Shown: positions 1 through 8,296 of the stretch, in pieces
How positions within the stretch are numbered: position 1 is the first letter of the stretch
Layout: each line of letters opens with the position of its first letter
NCBI RefSeq assembly: GCF_003947415.1
Contig: NZ_QHKL01000003.1
Span: 744,001-808,000, forward strand
Direction of reading: 5' to 3'
From: Amycolatopsis sp. WAC 01376
GTDB lineage: Bacteria > Actinomycetota > Actinomycetes > Mycobacteriales > Pseudonocardiaceae
Length of the DNA: 64,000 nucleotides
The notes under the pieces: generated by a model
What the model was told of the DNA's origin: nothing
Seen by the model: the letters and a program-made list of their open reading frames with translations, nothing else
Database searches by the model: none
Position numbers and translations under genes: made by a program

Positions 1-890
1 CTGGAGCGCCGCCCGCTGGTCGCGGCGAAGTCGTACACGCCGTAGTGCGGGGCGCACGCCTGGATGCTCGTGTCGGCCTCGGTGAAGCCGGGCTGCAACG
101 CCGGATCGTTCGCGGTCAGTGCCAGCAGCGCGGCGAGATGCCCGCCCGCGGAACCGCCGGTGACGGCGACGAACGACGGGTCGCCGCCGTAGGACTCGGC
201 GTTGTCCCGGATCCAGGCCAGCGCGCGTTTCGCCGCGATGATGTGCGCGGGCCAGCGGGCGGCGGGGGAGAGCGGGTAGTTGATCGCGATGCAGATCCAG
301 CCGCGTTTGGCCATGTGCAGCATCAACGGCAGGCCCTGCTGATCCTTGTTGCCGATCACCCACGCGCCGCCGTGCACCTGCAGCAGGATCGGCGCGCCGG
401 TGACCGGTTCGCGCGGGGCGTAGACGTCGAGCAGGAACCGCTTCCCGCCGGGCGCGTAGGCGACGTTGCGGGTCCGCCGGACGTCCGGGTCGCGCATCCG
501 GAACGGCATGGCCAGCTGGCCCCACGGTGTCGCGAGGTCGGTCGGGCTCGGCGGATGCTCGAGTTCGTCGGTGTAGGCCTTGCCGATGCCTTCGGTCAGC
601 GCGGTCTCGATCTCGCCGCGGGCCCGCTGGGACTGCGCGATCAGCGTGCCGAGCCCGGCCGCCGACGCTGCCGCGAGCGCGAGTCCGGCCTTGCTCGAAC
701 CGCCCCGGTGCCGGGCGACATGCGCCGCCACGTCGGCCGTGGTGAGCGCGAGCAGATGCGGGGCGAGCTCCCCCGTGAGCCAGCCCGCGAAGAACGCCGG
801 AACCGCCGTCCTGGCGCCTCTCGGCGGCTTCAGCGCGTTCGCGGTGAGCGCGAGCTGGAGTGCCTGGCGGACGACGAAACTCGGCTGCAT
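1..890 (-). CDS. alpha/beta hydrolase (HSL-type esterase), C-terminus cut by window edge
   Basis: An open frame runs from an ATG at 890 (a GTG two codons upstream is an alternative) off the left edge, 296 codons without a stop. The first ~110 residues are Ala/Leu-rich and non-catalytic. After that come an oxyanion HGGAWV motif near residue 170 and a GGSAGG nucleophile elbow near residue 248, the hallmarks of hormone-sensitive-lipase-type carboxylesterases. The catalytic Asp and His lie outside the window. It is divergent from the acyltransferase at 957, and a KstR-like palindrome lies in the shared 66-bp gap, so steroid-linked control is possible. Substrate unknown; a steroid-ester or acyl-lipid hydrolase would suit the context but is inference. 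Confidence 0.8.
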   Translation of the reverse strand, partial: MQPSFVVRQALQLALTANALKPPRGARTAVPAFFAGWLTGELAPHLLALTTADVAAHVARHRGGSSKAGLALAAASAAGLGTLIAQSQRARGEIETALTEGIGKAYTDELEHPPSPTDLATPWGQLAMPFRMRDPDVRRTRNVAYAPGGKRFLLDVYAPREPVTGAPILLQVHGGAWVIGNKDQQGLPLMLHMAKRGWICIAINYPLSPAARWPAHIIAAKRALAWIRDNAESYGGDPSFVAVTGGSAGGHLAALLALTANDPALQPGFTEADTSIQACAPHYGVYDFAATSGRRS

Positions 891-920
891 GGGCACCGAT
901 CCTACCGCCGGGTGACAGCC

Positions 921-934
921 TAGAACCGGTTGCA
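921..934. promoter_or_regulatory. KstR-type operator, perfect consensus
   Basis: The sequence TAGAACCGGTTGCA fits all eight fixed positions of the mycobacterial KstR operator TNNAACNNGTTNNA. It lies between the divergent esterase (start 890) and the WS/DGAT gene (start 957), 22 bp before the latter. KstR is the TetR repressor of cholesterol genes, relieved by a sterol acyl-CoA; kstR itself is not in this window. Confidence 0.75.
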
Positions 935-956
935 AAGTTCACTTAAGGTGATTCTT

Positions 957-2348
957 ATGCGGAGATTGAGTGGTCTGGACGCGAGTTTCCTCTACTTGGA
1001 GACACCGGCCCAGGTGCTGCACGTGTGCGGACTGCTCACCTTGGACGGTTCGACCTTGCCCGGTGGCTACGATTTCGAACGCTTCAAGGAGAAACTGGCC
1101 GAACGGGTCGACCTGATCCCGGCGTTCCGGCGCAAATTGCACAATCCACTCTGGAATCTCACGCATCCGGTCTGGGTCGAGGACGAGGACTTCGACCTCG
1201 AAGCCCACGTTCACCGGATCGGCGTACCCGCCCCCGGCGACCGGCGGGAGCTGGCCGAACTCTGTGCCCACATCGCGGGACAACGGCTGGACCGCACGCA
1301 GCCGCTCTGGCAGTTGTACGTCATCGAAGGCCTGGCGGACGGCGGGATCGCTGTCCTGCTGAAGATGCACCACGCCAGTGTCGACGGGGTCGGCGGCGCC
1401 AGTCTGATCACTTCTCTCGCCGGCCTCGAAGCGGACGCCCCGCCGCCGGAGGTCGCGCACGACGAACGCCGCAACGGGGACGTCCCCGGCAGGCGCGCGC
1501 TGCTCGGCGCCGGGCTGACGTCGTTCGTGAAACGCCCCGCCGAGCTGGTGAAACTGCTCCCCGACCTGCTTGAGCTCGTCCCGAGCTGGCTGGGTAAAGC
1601 GTTGCAGGGCAAGGGAATGCCGGTCCCGTTCACCGCGCCGCGCACGTCGTTCAACGGGACGATCACCGCGCACCGCAGCGTCGCCTACGCCTCTCTCGAC
1701 CTCGACGAGGTCAAACGGGTCAAGAACGCCTTCGGGGTGACCGTCAACGACGTCGTCCTCGCCGTGGTTTCCGGTGCGCTGCGGCGGTTCCTGCGAGAGC
1801 GGGGCGAACTGCCGGAAGATCCGCTGGTGGCGACCGTGCCGGTCTCCGTGCACGCCCGCACCGAACGCGAGCACGGCACCAACAAGGTCTCGGCGTTCTT
1901 CGCGTCGCTGCCCACCCATCTGGAGGATCCCGCCGCGCGGGTGTTCATGCTCGCGGAGTCGAACCGGCATTCCAAGGACCATCATCACGACATCGACGCC
2001 GACATGCTCCAGGACTGGGCGCAGTTCTCGGCGGCGACCATGTTCGGCCTCGCGGTGCGCGCGTATTCCGCGCTGCGCCTGGCCGAACGGCATCCGGTGG
2101 TGCACAACCTGGTGGTCTCCAACGTGCCCGGTCCGCCGATGCCGCTGTACCTGCTGGGCTGCCGGATCACCGGGCTCTACCCGCTCGGCCCGGTGTTCCA
2201 CGGCGCCGGGCTCAACGTCACCGTGCTGTCCAACGCGGGCCGGGTCGGCGGCGACCTGCTCGGCGCGCGCGAACTCACCGGTGACCTGTGGCCGCTCGCC
2301 GACCACTTCCCCGACGCGCTCGCGGAACTGCTCAAAGCCATCTCCTAG
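957..2348 (+). CDS. WS/DGAT family wax ester synthase / diacylglycerol acyltransferase
   Basis: 463 aa, the usual size of the bacterial WS/DGAT family, which transfers acyl-CoA to alcohols or diacylglycerol to make storage wax esters or triacylglycerol. The N-terminus MRRLSGLDASFLYLET is typical of the family and fixes the start at 957 rather than at an in-frame TTG at 930 that lies inside the operator. The catalytic HHxxxDG motif is present as H138-H139-ASV-D143-G144. The C-terminal half carries the conserved NDVVLA and SNVPGP segments. The KstR-type box just upstream suggests induction by sterols, linking sterol carbon to storage lipid. The exact acyl acceptor cannot be told. Confidence 0.9.
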   Translation: MRRLSGLDASFLYLETPAQVLHVCGLLTLDGSTLPGGYDFERFKEKLAERVDLIPAFRRKLHNPLWNLTHPVWVEDEDFDLEAHVHRIGVPAPGDRRELAELCAHIAGQRLDRTQPLWQLYVIEGLADGGIAVLLKMHHASVDGVGGASLITSLAGLEADAPPPEVAHDERRNGDVPGRRALLGAGLTSFVKRPAELVKLLPDLLELVPSWLGKALQGKGMPVPFTAPRTSFNGTITAHRSVAYASLDLDEVKRVKNAFGVTVNDVVLAVVSGALRRFLRERGELPEDPLVATVPVSVHARTEREHGTNKVSAFFASLPTHLEDPAARVFMLAESNRHSKDHHHDIDADMLQDWAQFSAATMFGLAVRAYSALRLAERHPVVHNLVVSNVPGPPMPLYLLGCRITGLYPLGPVFHGAGLNVTVLSNAGRVGGDLLGARELTGDLWPLADHFPDALAELLKAIS

Positions 2349-2388
2349 ATCCGCACCCCTTGCCGTCACGCCTCCTTCCGGTTAAGAC

Positions 2389-2402
2389 TAGAACAGGTTT
2401 CA
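2389..2402. promoter_or_regulatory. KstR-type operator, perfect consensus
   Basis: TAGAACAGGTTTCA fits all eight fixed positions of TNNAACNNGTTNNA. It sits 35 bp before the GTG start of the five-gene C3 side-chain operon (chsE1 to ltp2), the expected place for a KstR operator over this operon. Confidence 0.8.
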
Positions 2403-2436
2403 ATATTGTGCCCGTTCGCCCCGGTGAGGAGCCAGT

Positions 2437-3501
2437 GTGGACTTCCAGTTCGACGAGACGCAGACCGAGGTCACCGCGCTGGCCGCGCGCGTGCTCGGCA
2501 AGGAGCGCGAGCCCGCCGGCACGTGGCGTGCGCTCGCGGACGCCGGTCTGCTCGCGCTGGCGCTGCCGGCAGAACTCGGCGGTGACGGACTCGGCGTCGC
2601 CGAAGTCGCCTTGGTGCTGACCGAACTCGGCCGGGTCGCCTCGCCGACGCCCGCGCTGGCGTCGCTGGCGTTCGGCGTCCTGCCGGTCACGGCGCTCGGC
2701 GGACCGGACCAGCGCGCGTCGCTGCTCCCGCCGGTCGCCGCGGGCGAAGCCGTGCTCACCGCCGCGCTGAACGAACCTTCCGCGCCGTTCACCACCCGCC
2801 CCGCGACCGTCGCGGAATCGGCGGGGGACTGGCGGCTGAGCGGGGTCAAGGTAGGCGTGCCGTTCGCCGCGGAGGCGACCCGGATCCTGACGCCTGCCTC
2901 GCTGCCCGGCGGCACCGGCGTCTTCCTCGTCGATCCCCGCGCGGACGGCGTGACGCTGACGCCGACGAGAACCTCTTCCGGCACACCGGACTACACGATG
3001 ACGCTGGACGCCGTGACCGTCACCGACGCCGATCTCCTCAACGGGCACGGGCCCGGCGAGTCGATCGCGACCCTGCACCGGTTCGCGCTCGCGGGTGCCG
3101 TGGCGTTCGGCGACGGGTTGCTCGCCGGCGCGCTGGCGCTGACCACGAAACACATCGGCGAACGCGAACAGTTCGGGCGCCCGCTGGCGGCGTTCCAGGC
3201 GGTGGCGCAACAGATCGCGGACGTCTACGTCGCTTCGAGGACGGTCCAGCTGGCCGCGCGGTCGGCGGTCTGGCGGCTCGCGGCAGGGCTCGACGCCGAG
3301 GCGGAACTCGACATCGCGGCGTACTGGCTGGCGGCGGAGGCGCCCGCGGCGCTGGCCGTCTGCCACCACCTGCACGGCGGGATCGGCGTGGACGAAACGT
3401 ATCCGCTGCACCGGTTCTCGTCGGCGGTCAAGGATATGGGACGAACGCTCGGCGGCGCCGCTCATCGGCTGGCCGGACTGGGCGAACTGGTGGCGGGGTG
3501 A
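2437..3501 (+). CDS. chsE1: acyl-CoA dehydrogenase subunit ChsE1 (FadE28-like)
   Basis: 354-aa acyl-CoA dehydrogenase starting at GTG 2437 after GGTGAGGAG. In M. tuberculosis FadE28 (ChsE1) pairs with FadE29 (ChsE2) as an alpha2beta2 enzyme that dehydrogenates the C3 (propionyl) side-chain CoA thioester of cholesterol. It is shorter than a classic homotetrameric enzyme and shows the FAD-domain segment REQFGRPLAAFQAV and the C-terminal HGGIGVDETYPLHR. It is first in an operon whose order, fadE28-fadE29-chsH2-chsH1-ltp2, is that of the M. tuberculosis igr locus. Assignment rests on order, length and motifs; the two ACAD subunits could only be swapped by mistake if order were not conserved. Confidence 0.85.
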   Translation: MDFQFDETQTEVTALAARVLGKEREPAGTWRALADAGLLALALPAELGGDGLGVAEVALVLTELGRVASPTPALASLAFGVLPVTALGGPDQRASLLPPVAAGEAVLTAALNEPSAPFTTRPATVAESAGDWRLSGVKVGVPFAAEATRILTPASLPGGTGVFLVDPRADGVTLTPTRTSSGTPDYTMTLDAVTVTDADLLNGHGPGESIATLHRFALAGAVAFGDGLLAGALALTTKHIGEREQFGRPLAAFQAVAQQIADVYVASRTVQLAARSAVWRLAAGLDAEAELDIAAYWLAAEAPAALAVCHHLHGGIGVDETYPLHRFSSAVKDMGRTLGGAAHRLAGLGELVAG

Positions 3502-3505
3502 ACCG

Positions 3506-4678
3506 ATGCTGATCGAACTGACCACGGCGCAACACCACTTGCGCTCGGAACTGCGGAAGTACTTCGCCGGGCTCGTGAGCGCCGACGAACGGCGCGCGAT
3601 GCTGCGGGAGCGGCACGGGACGGTGTACCGCGAGATCGTCCGGCGGATGGGCCGTGACGGCTGGCTCGGCGTCGGCTGGCCGGAACAGTACGGCGGCCGG
3701 GGTTTCGGCGAGATCGAGCAGCACATCTTCGTCGACGAGGCCTCCAGGGCCGACGTCCAGCTGCCGTCGGTGACCCTGCAGACCGTCGGGCCGACGTTGC
3801 AGGCGTTCGGCACCGAGGCGCAGAAGTCCTTGTTCCTGCCCAAGATCCTCGCGGGCGAGGTGCATTTCGCCATCGGCTACACCGAACCCGACGCGGGAAC
3901 GGACCTCGCGGCGCTGCGCACGACGGCGGTGCGCGAAGGCGACGAGTACGTCGTCAACGGCCAGAAGATCTTCACCACCGGCGGGCACGACGCCGACTAC
4001 ATCTGGCTGGCCGTGCGCACCGCGCCCGACGCTCCCCGGCACAAGGGGATCTCGATCCTCATCATGGACACCCGCGATCCCGGCTATTCGTGGACGCCGA
4101 TCATCACCTGCGACGGCGCGCACCACGTGAACGCCACCTACTACTCGGACGTCCGGGTGCCGGCGGACATGCTGGTGGGCAAGGAGAACGAGGGCTGGCG
4201 GCTGATCACCACGCAGCTGAACCACGAACGCGTCATGCTCGGCCCCGCCGGGCGGATCGGCGGGCTCCACGACCGCGTCCGCGAATGGGCGGCGGTCAGG
4301 AAGGCCCCGGACGGCACGCCGTTGCTCCAGCTGCCCGACGTCCGGGCCGTCCTCGCGGAAACCCTGGCGACCGCCCGGATCAACGAACTGCTGAACTGGC
4401 AGGTCGCGGCGTCGTCGGCGACCGGACCGGTGGCGGTGGCCGACGCGTCGGCCACCAAGATCGTCGGCTCCGAACGCATCCAGCGGCTGACCAGGAGACT
4501 GGAGGAGATCGTGGCGCGACACGGCGATCAGGCCGACGCCGAAACCGCGGAACTGGCGCGGTGGCTGGACGTGGTGGCCAAACGCAATCTGGTGCTGACC
4601 TTCGGCGGCGGTGTCAGCGAGATCCAGCGCGAGCTGATCGCCACCGCCGGACTCGGCCTGCCGAGGGTGCCGCGATGA
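3506..4678 (+). CDS. chsE2: acyl-CoA dehydrogenase subunit ChsE2 (FadE29-like)
   Basis: 390 aa, start ATG 3506, four bases after the chsE1 stop. It has the full acyl-CoA dehydrogenase fold: an N-terminal helical domain, the middle beta-domain with YTEPDAGTDLAALRT, NHERVMLG in the third domain, and a C-terminal GGGVSEIQRE in place of the usual YGGTxEIQR. As FadE29-like partner of ChsE1 it should introduce the double bond into the 3-carbon side-chain thioester. Its last bases overlap the next start (ATGA at 4675-4678), indicating translational coupling with chsH2. Confidence 0.85.
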   Translation: MLIELTTAQHHLRSELRKYFAGLVSADERRAMLRERHGTVYREIVRRMGRDGWLGVGWPEQYGGRGFGEIEQHIFVDEASRADVQLPSVTLQTVGPTLQAFGTEAQKSLFLPKILAGEVHFAIGYTEPDAGTDLAALRTTAVREGDEYVVNGQKIFTTGGHDADYIWLAVRTAPDAPRHKGISILIMDTRDPGYSWTPIITCDGAHHVNATYYSDVRVPADMLVGKENEGWRLITTQLNHERVMLGPAGRIGGLHDRVREWAAVRKAPDGTPLLQLPDVRAVLAETLATARINELLNWQVAASSATGPVAVADASATKIVGSERIQRLTRRLEEIVARHGDQADAETAELARWLDVVAKRNLVLTFGGGVSEIQRELIATAGLGLPRVPR

Positions 4679-5589
4679 GCATCCAGGAAGCCGCCGAACG
4701 CATCTCCGCGCGCGGGGAATCCGCGCCGAGGGCCGCCCGCGACGCGGTCAACCAGGCGATGGTGAACAACTGGGTCGAAGCCATCGGCGACCGCAATCCG
4801 GTGTACGTCGACGAGGAGTTCGCCGCCCGGAGTGTCCACAAGGGACTCGTCGCGCCGCCGGCGATGGCGCAGGTGTGGACGATGGGCGGCCTGCACTGGA
4901 CGAGGGCGTCGGACGATCCGCTCGGCGCGATGATGGAGGTGCTCGACGAAGCCGGGTTCACCTCGGTCGTCGCGACCAACTCCGAGCAGAACTACTTCCG
5001 CTATCTCCGGCACGGTGAACGGGTCGAAGCGACCGCGAAACTCGAGAGCGTCGTCGGGCCGAAACGCACCGCGCTCGGCGAAGGCTGGTTCGTGACGACG
5101 AAGACCACCTGGTACGTCGGCGACGAGGCCGTCGCGGACATGGTGTTCCGGGTGCTGAAGTTCCGTCCGCCCGGCGTCGAGCCCGCCAAGGCGGCCGCCC
5201 CGGTGCTGCGACCGGTGATCAGCAAGGACACCGAGTTCTTCTGGGAAGGCCTTCGTGAAGGGGAACTGCGGATCCAGCGGTGGGGCGAGACCCTGCGGCA
5301 TCCGCCCGGCCCGATGCCGCCGGACGGTGATCTCGACGTCAAGCCGGACTACGTCGTCGCGTGCGGCCGCGGAACGGTCTACAGCTACGTGGTGCACCAC
5401 CATCCGAAGGTCCCCGGCAAGCAGCTGCCGTTCGTGGTCGCGCTCGTCGAGCTGGAGGAGGGCATCCGGGTGATGGGCGAGCTGCTCGACGCCGATCCCG
5501 AGTCCGTCCACATCGGACTTCCGGTGGAGGCCGCCTTCGTGAAGATCGACGAGGAACTGACGTTGCCCGCTTGGAGGGTCGCGCGATGA
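4675..5589 (+). CDS. chsH2: ChsH2: MaoC-like hydratase subunit fused to DUF35
   Basis: 304 aa. Residues ~1-165 form a MaoC/hot-dog domain and residues ~185-304 a DUF35 (rubredoxin-like ribbon plus OB-fold) domain. In the known pathway ChsH1-ChsH2 hydrates the side-chain enoyl-CoA, and the DUF35 part of ChsH2 binds Ltp2 to allow retro-aldol release of propionyl-CoA. The domain order and position between chsE2 and chsH1 are exactly those of Rv3542c. Odd point: where DUF35 proteins often carry Cys pairs of a zinc ribbon (after LRIQR and after RHPPGPM) this protein has Trp-Gly-Glu and Pro-Pro-Asp, so no Cys4 site is present. Start ATG 4675 overlaps the chsE2 stop. Confidence 0.88.
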   Translation: MSIQEAAERISARGESAPRAARDAVNQAMVNNWVEAIGDRNPVYVDEEFAARSVHKGLVAPPAMAQVWTMGGLHWTRASDDPLGAMMEVLDEAGFTSVVATNSEQNYFRYLRHGERVEATAKLESVVGPKRTALGEGWFVTTKTTWYVGDEAVADMVFRVLKFRPPGVEPAKAAAPVLRPVISKDTEFFWEGLREGELRIQRWGETLRHPPGPMPPDGDLDVKPDYVVACGRGTVYSYVVHHHPKVPGKQLPFVVALVELEEGIRVMGELLDADPESVHIGLPVEAAFVKIDEELTLPAWRVAR

Positions 5590-5981
5590 GGGACTGTTCG
5601 GTCGGCACCGAGTTGCCGCCACTGAAGATCGAGGCCACCCCGACCTTCGTGGTGAGCACTGCGCTGGCGACGCGGGATTTCCAGGACGTCCACCACGACC
5701 GCGACGCCGCCGAGCGGCGCGGATCGAAGGACATCTTCCTCAACATCCTCACCGACACCGGTCTGGTGCAACGCTTCGTGACCGATTGGGCGGGTCCGGA
5801 GGCGTTCGTGCGGTCGATCAAGATCCGGCTCGGCGTGCCCTGTTACGCCTACGACACCCTGACCTTCACCGGCAGGGTCACGGAACGGGACGGCGACGAC
5901 GTGGTGGTCGCGGTGTCCGGTGTGGACAGTCTCGGCGAACACGTGGTGGGCACCGTGGCGCTCACGTTGGGAGGCGAGTGA
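5586..5981 (+). CDS. chsH1: ChsH1: MaoC-like enoyl-CoA hydratase subunit
   Basis: 131-aa single hot-dog protein, matching the ~129 aa of Rv3541c. The segment DFQDVHHDRDAA contains the Asp-x4-His pair of the R-hydratase (hydratase 2) motif, so this is the catalytic subunit partnered with the ChsH2 MaoC domain. It hydrates the 3-carbon side-chain enoyl-CoA of cholesterol. Start ATG 5586 overlaps the chsH2 stop (ATGA), and its own stop overlaps the ltp2 start. Confidence 0.87.
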   Translation: MRDCSVGTELPPLKIEATPTFVVSTALATRDFQDVHHDRDAAERRGSKDIFLNILTDTGLVQRFVTDWAGPEAFVRSIKIRLGVPCYAYDTLTFTGRVTERDGDDVVVAVSGVDSLGEHVVGTVALTLGGE

Positions 5982-7150
5982 TGACCCTGTCCGGACGTGC
6001 GGCCATCGCCGGGATCGGCGCCACGGAGTTCTCCAAGGACTCAGGTCGCAGCGAGCTGCGGCTGGCGGCCGAAGCGGTTTCGAGCGCGTTGAAGGACGCC
6101 GGGCTCACTCCGTCCGATGTGGACGGTTTGGTGTCGTTCACCATGGACGGCAACAGCGAGATCGCCGTGGCGCGGGAGCTCGGCATCCCCGAACTCAAGT
6201 TCTTCAGCCGGATCCACTACGGCGGCGGGGCGGCCGGCGAGACCGTCCAGCAGGCCGCGATGGCCGTCGCGACCGGCGTCGCGGACGTCGTCGTCGCGTA
6301 CCGGGCCTTCAACGAACGGTCCGGGATGCGGTTCGGGCAGGTCTCCTCGGCGGCGGCCGGCCAGGTGAACTCCTCCGGTGTCGACAACGCGTTCCACTAC
6401 CCGATGGGCATCGCGACCCCGGCCGCGACCGTCGCCATGCTCGCCCGGCGCTACATGCACGAGTACGGCGCGACCAGCGAGGACTTCGGCCGGGTGGCCG
6501 TCATCGACCGCGCCCGCGCGGCGACGAACCCGAAGGCCTGGTTCTACGGCAAGCCGATCACGCTCGAAGACCACCAGGCGTCCCGCTGGGTGGCCGAACC
6601 CTTGCACCTGCTGGACTGCTGCCAGGAGAGCGACGGCGGCGTCGCACTGGTGGTCACCAGTGCCGAACGGGCGCGCGACCTGCCGCACCGGCCCGCCGTG
6701 ATCGCGGCCGCCGCGCAGGGCAGCGGGCCGGACCAGTACGTGATGACCAGCTATTACCGCGACGATCTCCCGGCGCTGCCCGAAATGGGTGTCGTGGGAC
6801 GGCAGCTGTGGGCGCAGTCCGGGCTGGGGCCCGGCGACATGGACCTTGCCGTGCTGTACGACCACTTCACCCCTTATGTCCTGATGCAGCTGGAAGAACT
6901 CGGCTTCTGCGGGAAGGGCGAGGCCAAGGACTTCATCGGCGGCGGCACCCTGGAGCTGGACGGGAAGCTCCCGCTCAACCCGCACGGCGGGCAGCTCGGG
7001 GAGGCCTACATCCACGGGATGAACGGGATCGCCGAAGGGGTCCGCCAGCTGCGAGGCGACGCCGTCAACCAGGTCGACGGGGCCGCACGCGTGCTGGTGA
7101 CCGCCGGCACCGGCGTACCTACGAGCGGATTGGTCTTGACCACGGGCTGA
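5981..7150 (+). CDS. ltp2: Ltp2: thiolase-fold retro-aldolase of the steroid side chain
   Basis: 389 aa, thiolase superfamily (nonspecific lipid-transfer-protein type) without the thiolase catalytic Cys. The known Ltp2 removes the last three side-chain carbons by retro-aldol cleavage with the DUF35 domain of ChsH2. Tyr293 in YDHFTPY and Tyr343 in GEAYIHG fall where the two essential tyrosines of characterised Ltp2 (around 294 and 344) are expected. Start ATG 5981 (GTG 5978 is possible) overlaps the chsH1 stop. It is last in the operon; no strong hairpin is visible before the next plus-strand gene. Confidence 0.88.
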   Translation: MTLSGRAAIAGIGATEFSKDSGRSELRLAAEAVSSALKDAGLTPSDVDGLVSFTMDGNSEIAVARELGIPELKFFSRIHYGGGAAGETVQQAAMAVATGVADVVVAYRAFNERSGMRFGQVSSAAAGQVNSSGVDNAFHYPMGIATPAATVAMLARRYMHEYGATSEDFGRVAVIDRARAATNPKAWFYGKPITLEDHQASRWVAEPLHLLDCCQESDGGVALVVTSAERARDLPHRPAVIAAAAQGSGPDQYVMTSYYRDDLPALPEMGVVGRQLWAQSGLGPGDMDLAVLYDHFTPYVLMQLEELGFCGKGEAKDFIGGGTLELDGKLPLNPHGGQLGEAYIHGMNGIAEGVRQLRGDAVNQVDGAARVLVTAGTGVPTSGLVLTTG

Positions 7151-7224
7151 GATCACCTCAATGTCCGATGGTGTACTAGAGCGCTACCTGCGACGGTGAA
7201 AGGGACCACCGCCCGGGAGGTGCC

Positions 7225-7788
7225 ATGTCCGGAATCGTCGCTTGGACACTCACCGCGGTGTTCGCCGCGCTGGTCCTGCCGTGCGTGCTGAGACTCGTCC
7301 GGCTGGACTATGGCACGCAGGGCGCGGCGATCCGCAACGGTGACCTGGCCGAACTGCTGCTCGTCGTCGCCATGGTCGCGATGCTGTCCCCGGTCGGCGG
7401 CCCGATCCCGGCGGCGGGCTGGCAGGCGGTCCTGGCGCTGACCGCGGGCTGGTTCGCCGTCGCGTGGTGGAAGGGACGACGCTCCGGGCACGCCGCGTGC
7501 GGGCATCACGCCGTCTCCGCCACCGCGATGCTGTTCATGGTGACGTTCATGCCGCACAGCGACGTCACCCACGGTCCGTGGCTGGTGATGTCCGGCCCCG
7601 GCGGCCCTTCGGCGCTGTGGCTTTCGCTGGTCTTCGGTGTCGTGGCCGCGTACTTCGCCGCGGACGCGGTGCTTGCCGGCGTTTTGGCGGCGCGGGGCGA
7701 CGGCGACTCCGCGCAGACGTCACGGCGGGTGTGCCGGGTCGTCATGGGGCTGGGGATGGGTTACATGCTGCTGGGCGCCGCCGTCTGA
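7225..7788 (+). CDS. DUF5134-like integral membrane protein
   Basis: 187 aa, start ATG 7225 behind GGGAGG. It is very hydrophobic with about five to six transmembrane helices and polar His-containing joins (HAACGHHAVSATAMLFMV, MPHSDVTH). The layout resembles the actinobacterial DUF5134 family, whose function I do not know. It lies 74 bp after ltp2 on the same strand but has its own ribosome site and no recognisable steroid link. A GC hairpin just downstream probably ends its transcript. Confidence 0.7.
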   Translation: MSGIVAWTLTAVFAALVLPCVLRLVRLDYGTQGAAIRNGDLAELLLVVAMVAMLSPVGGPIPAAGWQAVLALTAGWFAVAWWKGRRSGHAACGHHAVSATAMLFMVTFMPHSDVTHGPWLVMSGPGGPSALWLSLVFGVVAAYFAADAVLAGVLAARGDGDSAQTSRRVCRVVMGLGMGYMLLGAAV

Positions 7789-7806
7789 CCCCGCAACCAG
7801 TCACCG

Positions 7807-7831
7807 GCTTGCGCGGTCGGCGAGCGCAAGC
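7807..7831. terminator. GC-rich hairpin between convergent genes
   Basis: GCTTGCGC and GCGCAAGC form an 8-bp perfect stem with a 9-nt loop between the DUF5134-like gene (ends 7788) and the convergent riboflavin kinase (ends 7838). Placement suggests a bidirectional terminator; there is no T tract. Confidence 0.45.
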
Positions 7832-7837
7832 AGATGA

Positions 7838-8296
7838 CTAATTGCCGAGGACGCGGCGCACGACCCCCGCCTCGGCGGTGCCCGCGTCCGGCAGGCCGTC
7901 GGCAGGGTTGTCCGCGGCCCACTTCGCGGCGTCGGCGATGTCCTTGTTGAGCGCGACGATCAGCGCCTCGGACGACGGGTACGCCTCCTGCTCGCGCAGG
8001 TGGTGGCCCAGCCACACGGTCAGCACCTCGCCGTAGAGGTCGCCGCTGAACTCCAGCAGATGCGCCTCGACGAGCCGGTAGCCGTCCGCGCCGTAGTAGG
8101 TCGGCCGCCTGCCGACCGAGACCGCCGCCGCGATCCGGGTGCCGTCGGCGCGTTCGGCCCAACCCGCCCACACTCCGTCGCCGACTTGGCCGTCTTGGTC
8201 GCGCAGCGCGATGTTGGCGGTCGGGAAGCCCAGTTCCCGGCCCCGCTGATCGCCCTTCTCCACCTGGCCACGGACCACGAAGTACTCCGCCGTCAT
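7838..8296 (-). CDS. stand-alone riboflavin kinase domain protein
   Basis: 152 aa, start ATG 8296 behind GGGGAG (an ATG at 8329 is an alternative). The whole protein is a flavokinase domain: GRELGFPTANI is the ATP/riboflavin-binding PTAN signature, followed by GVWAGWA, the acidic EAHLLEF strand, DLYGEVLTVWL and a C-terminal helix. Most bacteria make FMN with bifunctional RibF (FMN adenylyltransferase plus kinase); here the N-terminal adenylyltransferase half is absent. The expected product is FMN only. Many neighbours are flavoproteins (HsaB reductase, KstD, acyl-CoA dehydrogenases), but no operon link is seen. Fold assignment is firm, cellular role inferred. Confidence 0.82.
   Translation of the reverse strand: MTAEYFVVRGQVEKGDQRGRELGFPTANIALRDQDGQVGDGVWAGWAERADGTRIAAAVSVGRRPTYYGADGYRLVEAHLLEFSGDLYGEVLTVWLGHHLREQEAYPSSEALIVALNKDIADAAKWAADNPADGLPDAGTAEAGVVRRVLGN

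Noticed and set aside
45..923. 292-codon plus-strand frame at the left end
   Set aside because: Opposite strand encodes an esterase with HGGAWV and GGSAGG motifs; the plus reading is Arg-rich shadow.
939..2369. 476-codon antisense frame over the WS/DGAT gene
   Set aside because: Shadow of a gene with intact HHxxxDG motif and operator; no protein-like features in the antisense reading.
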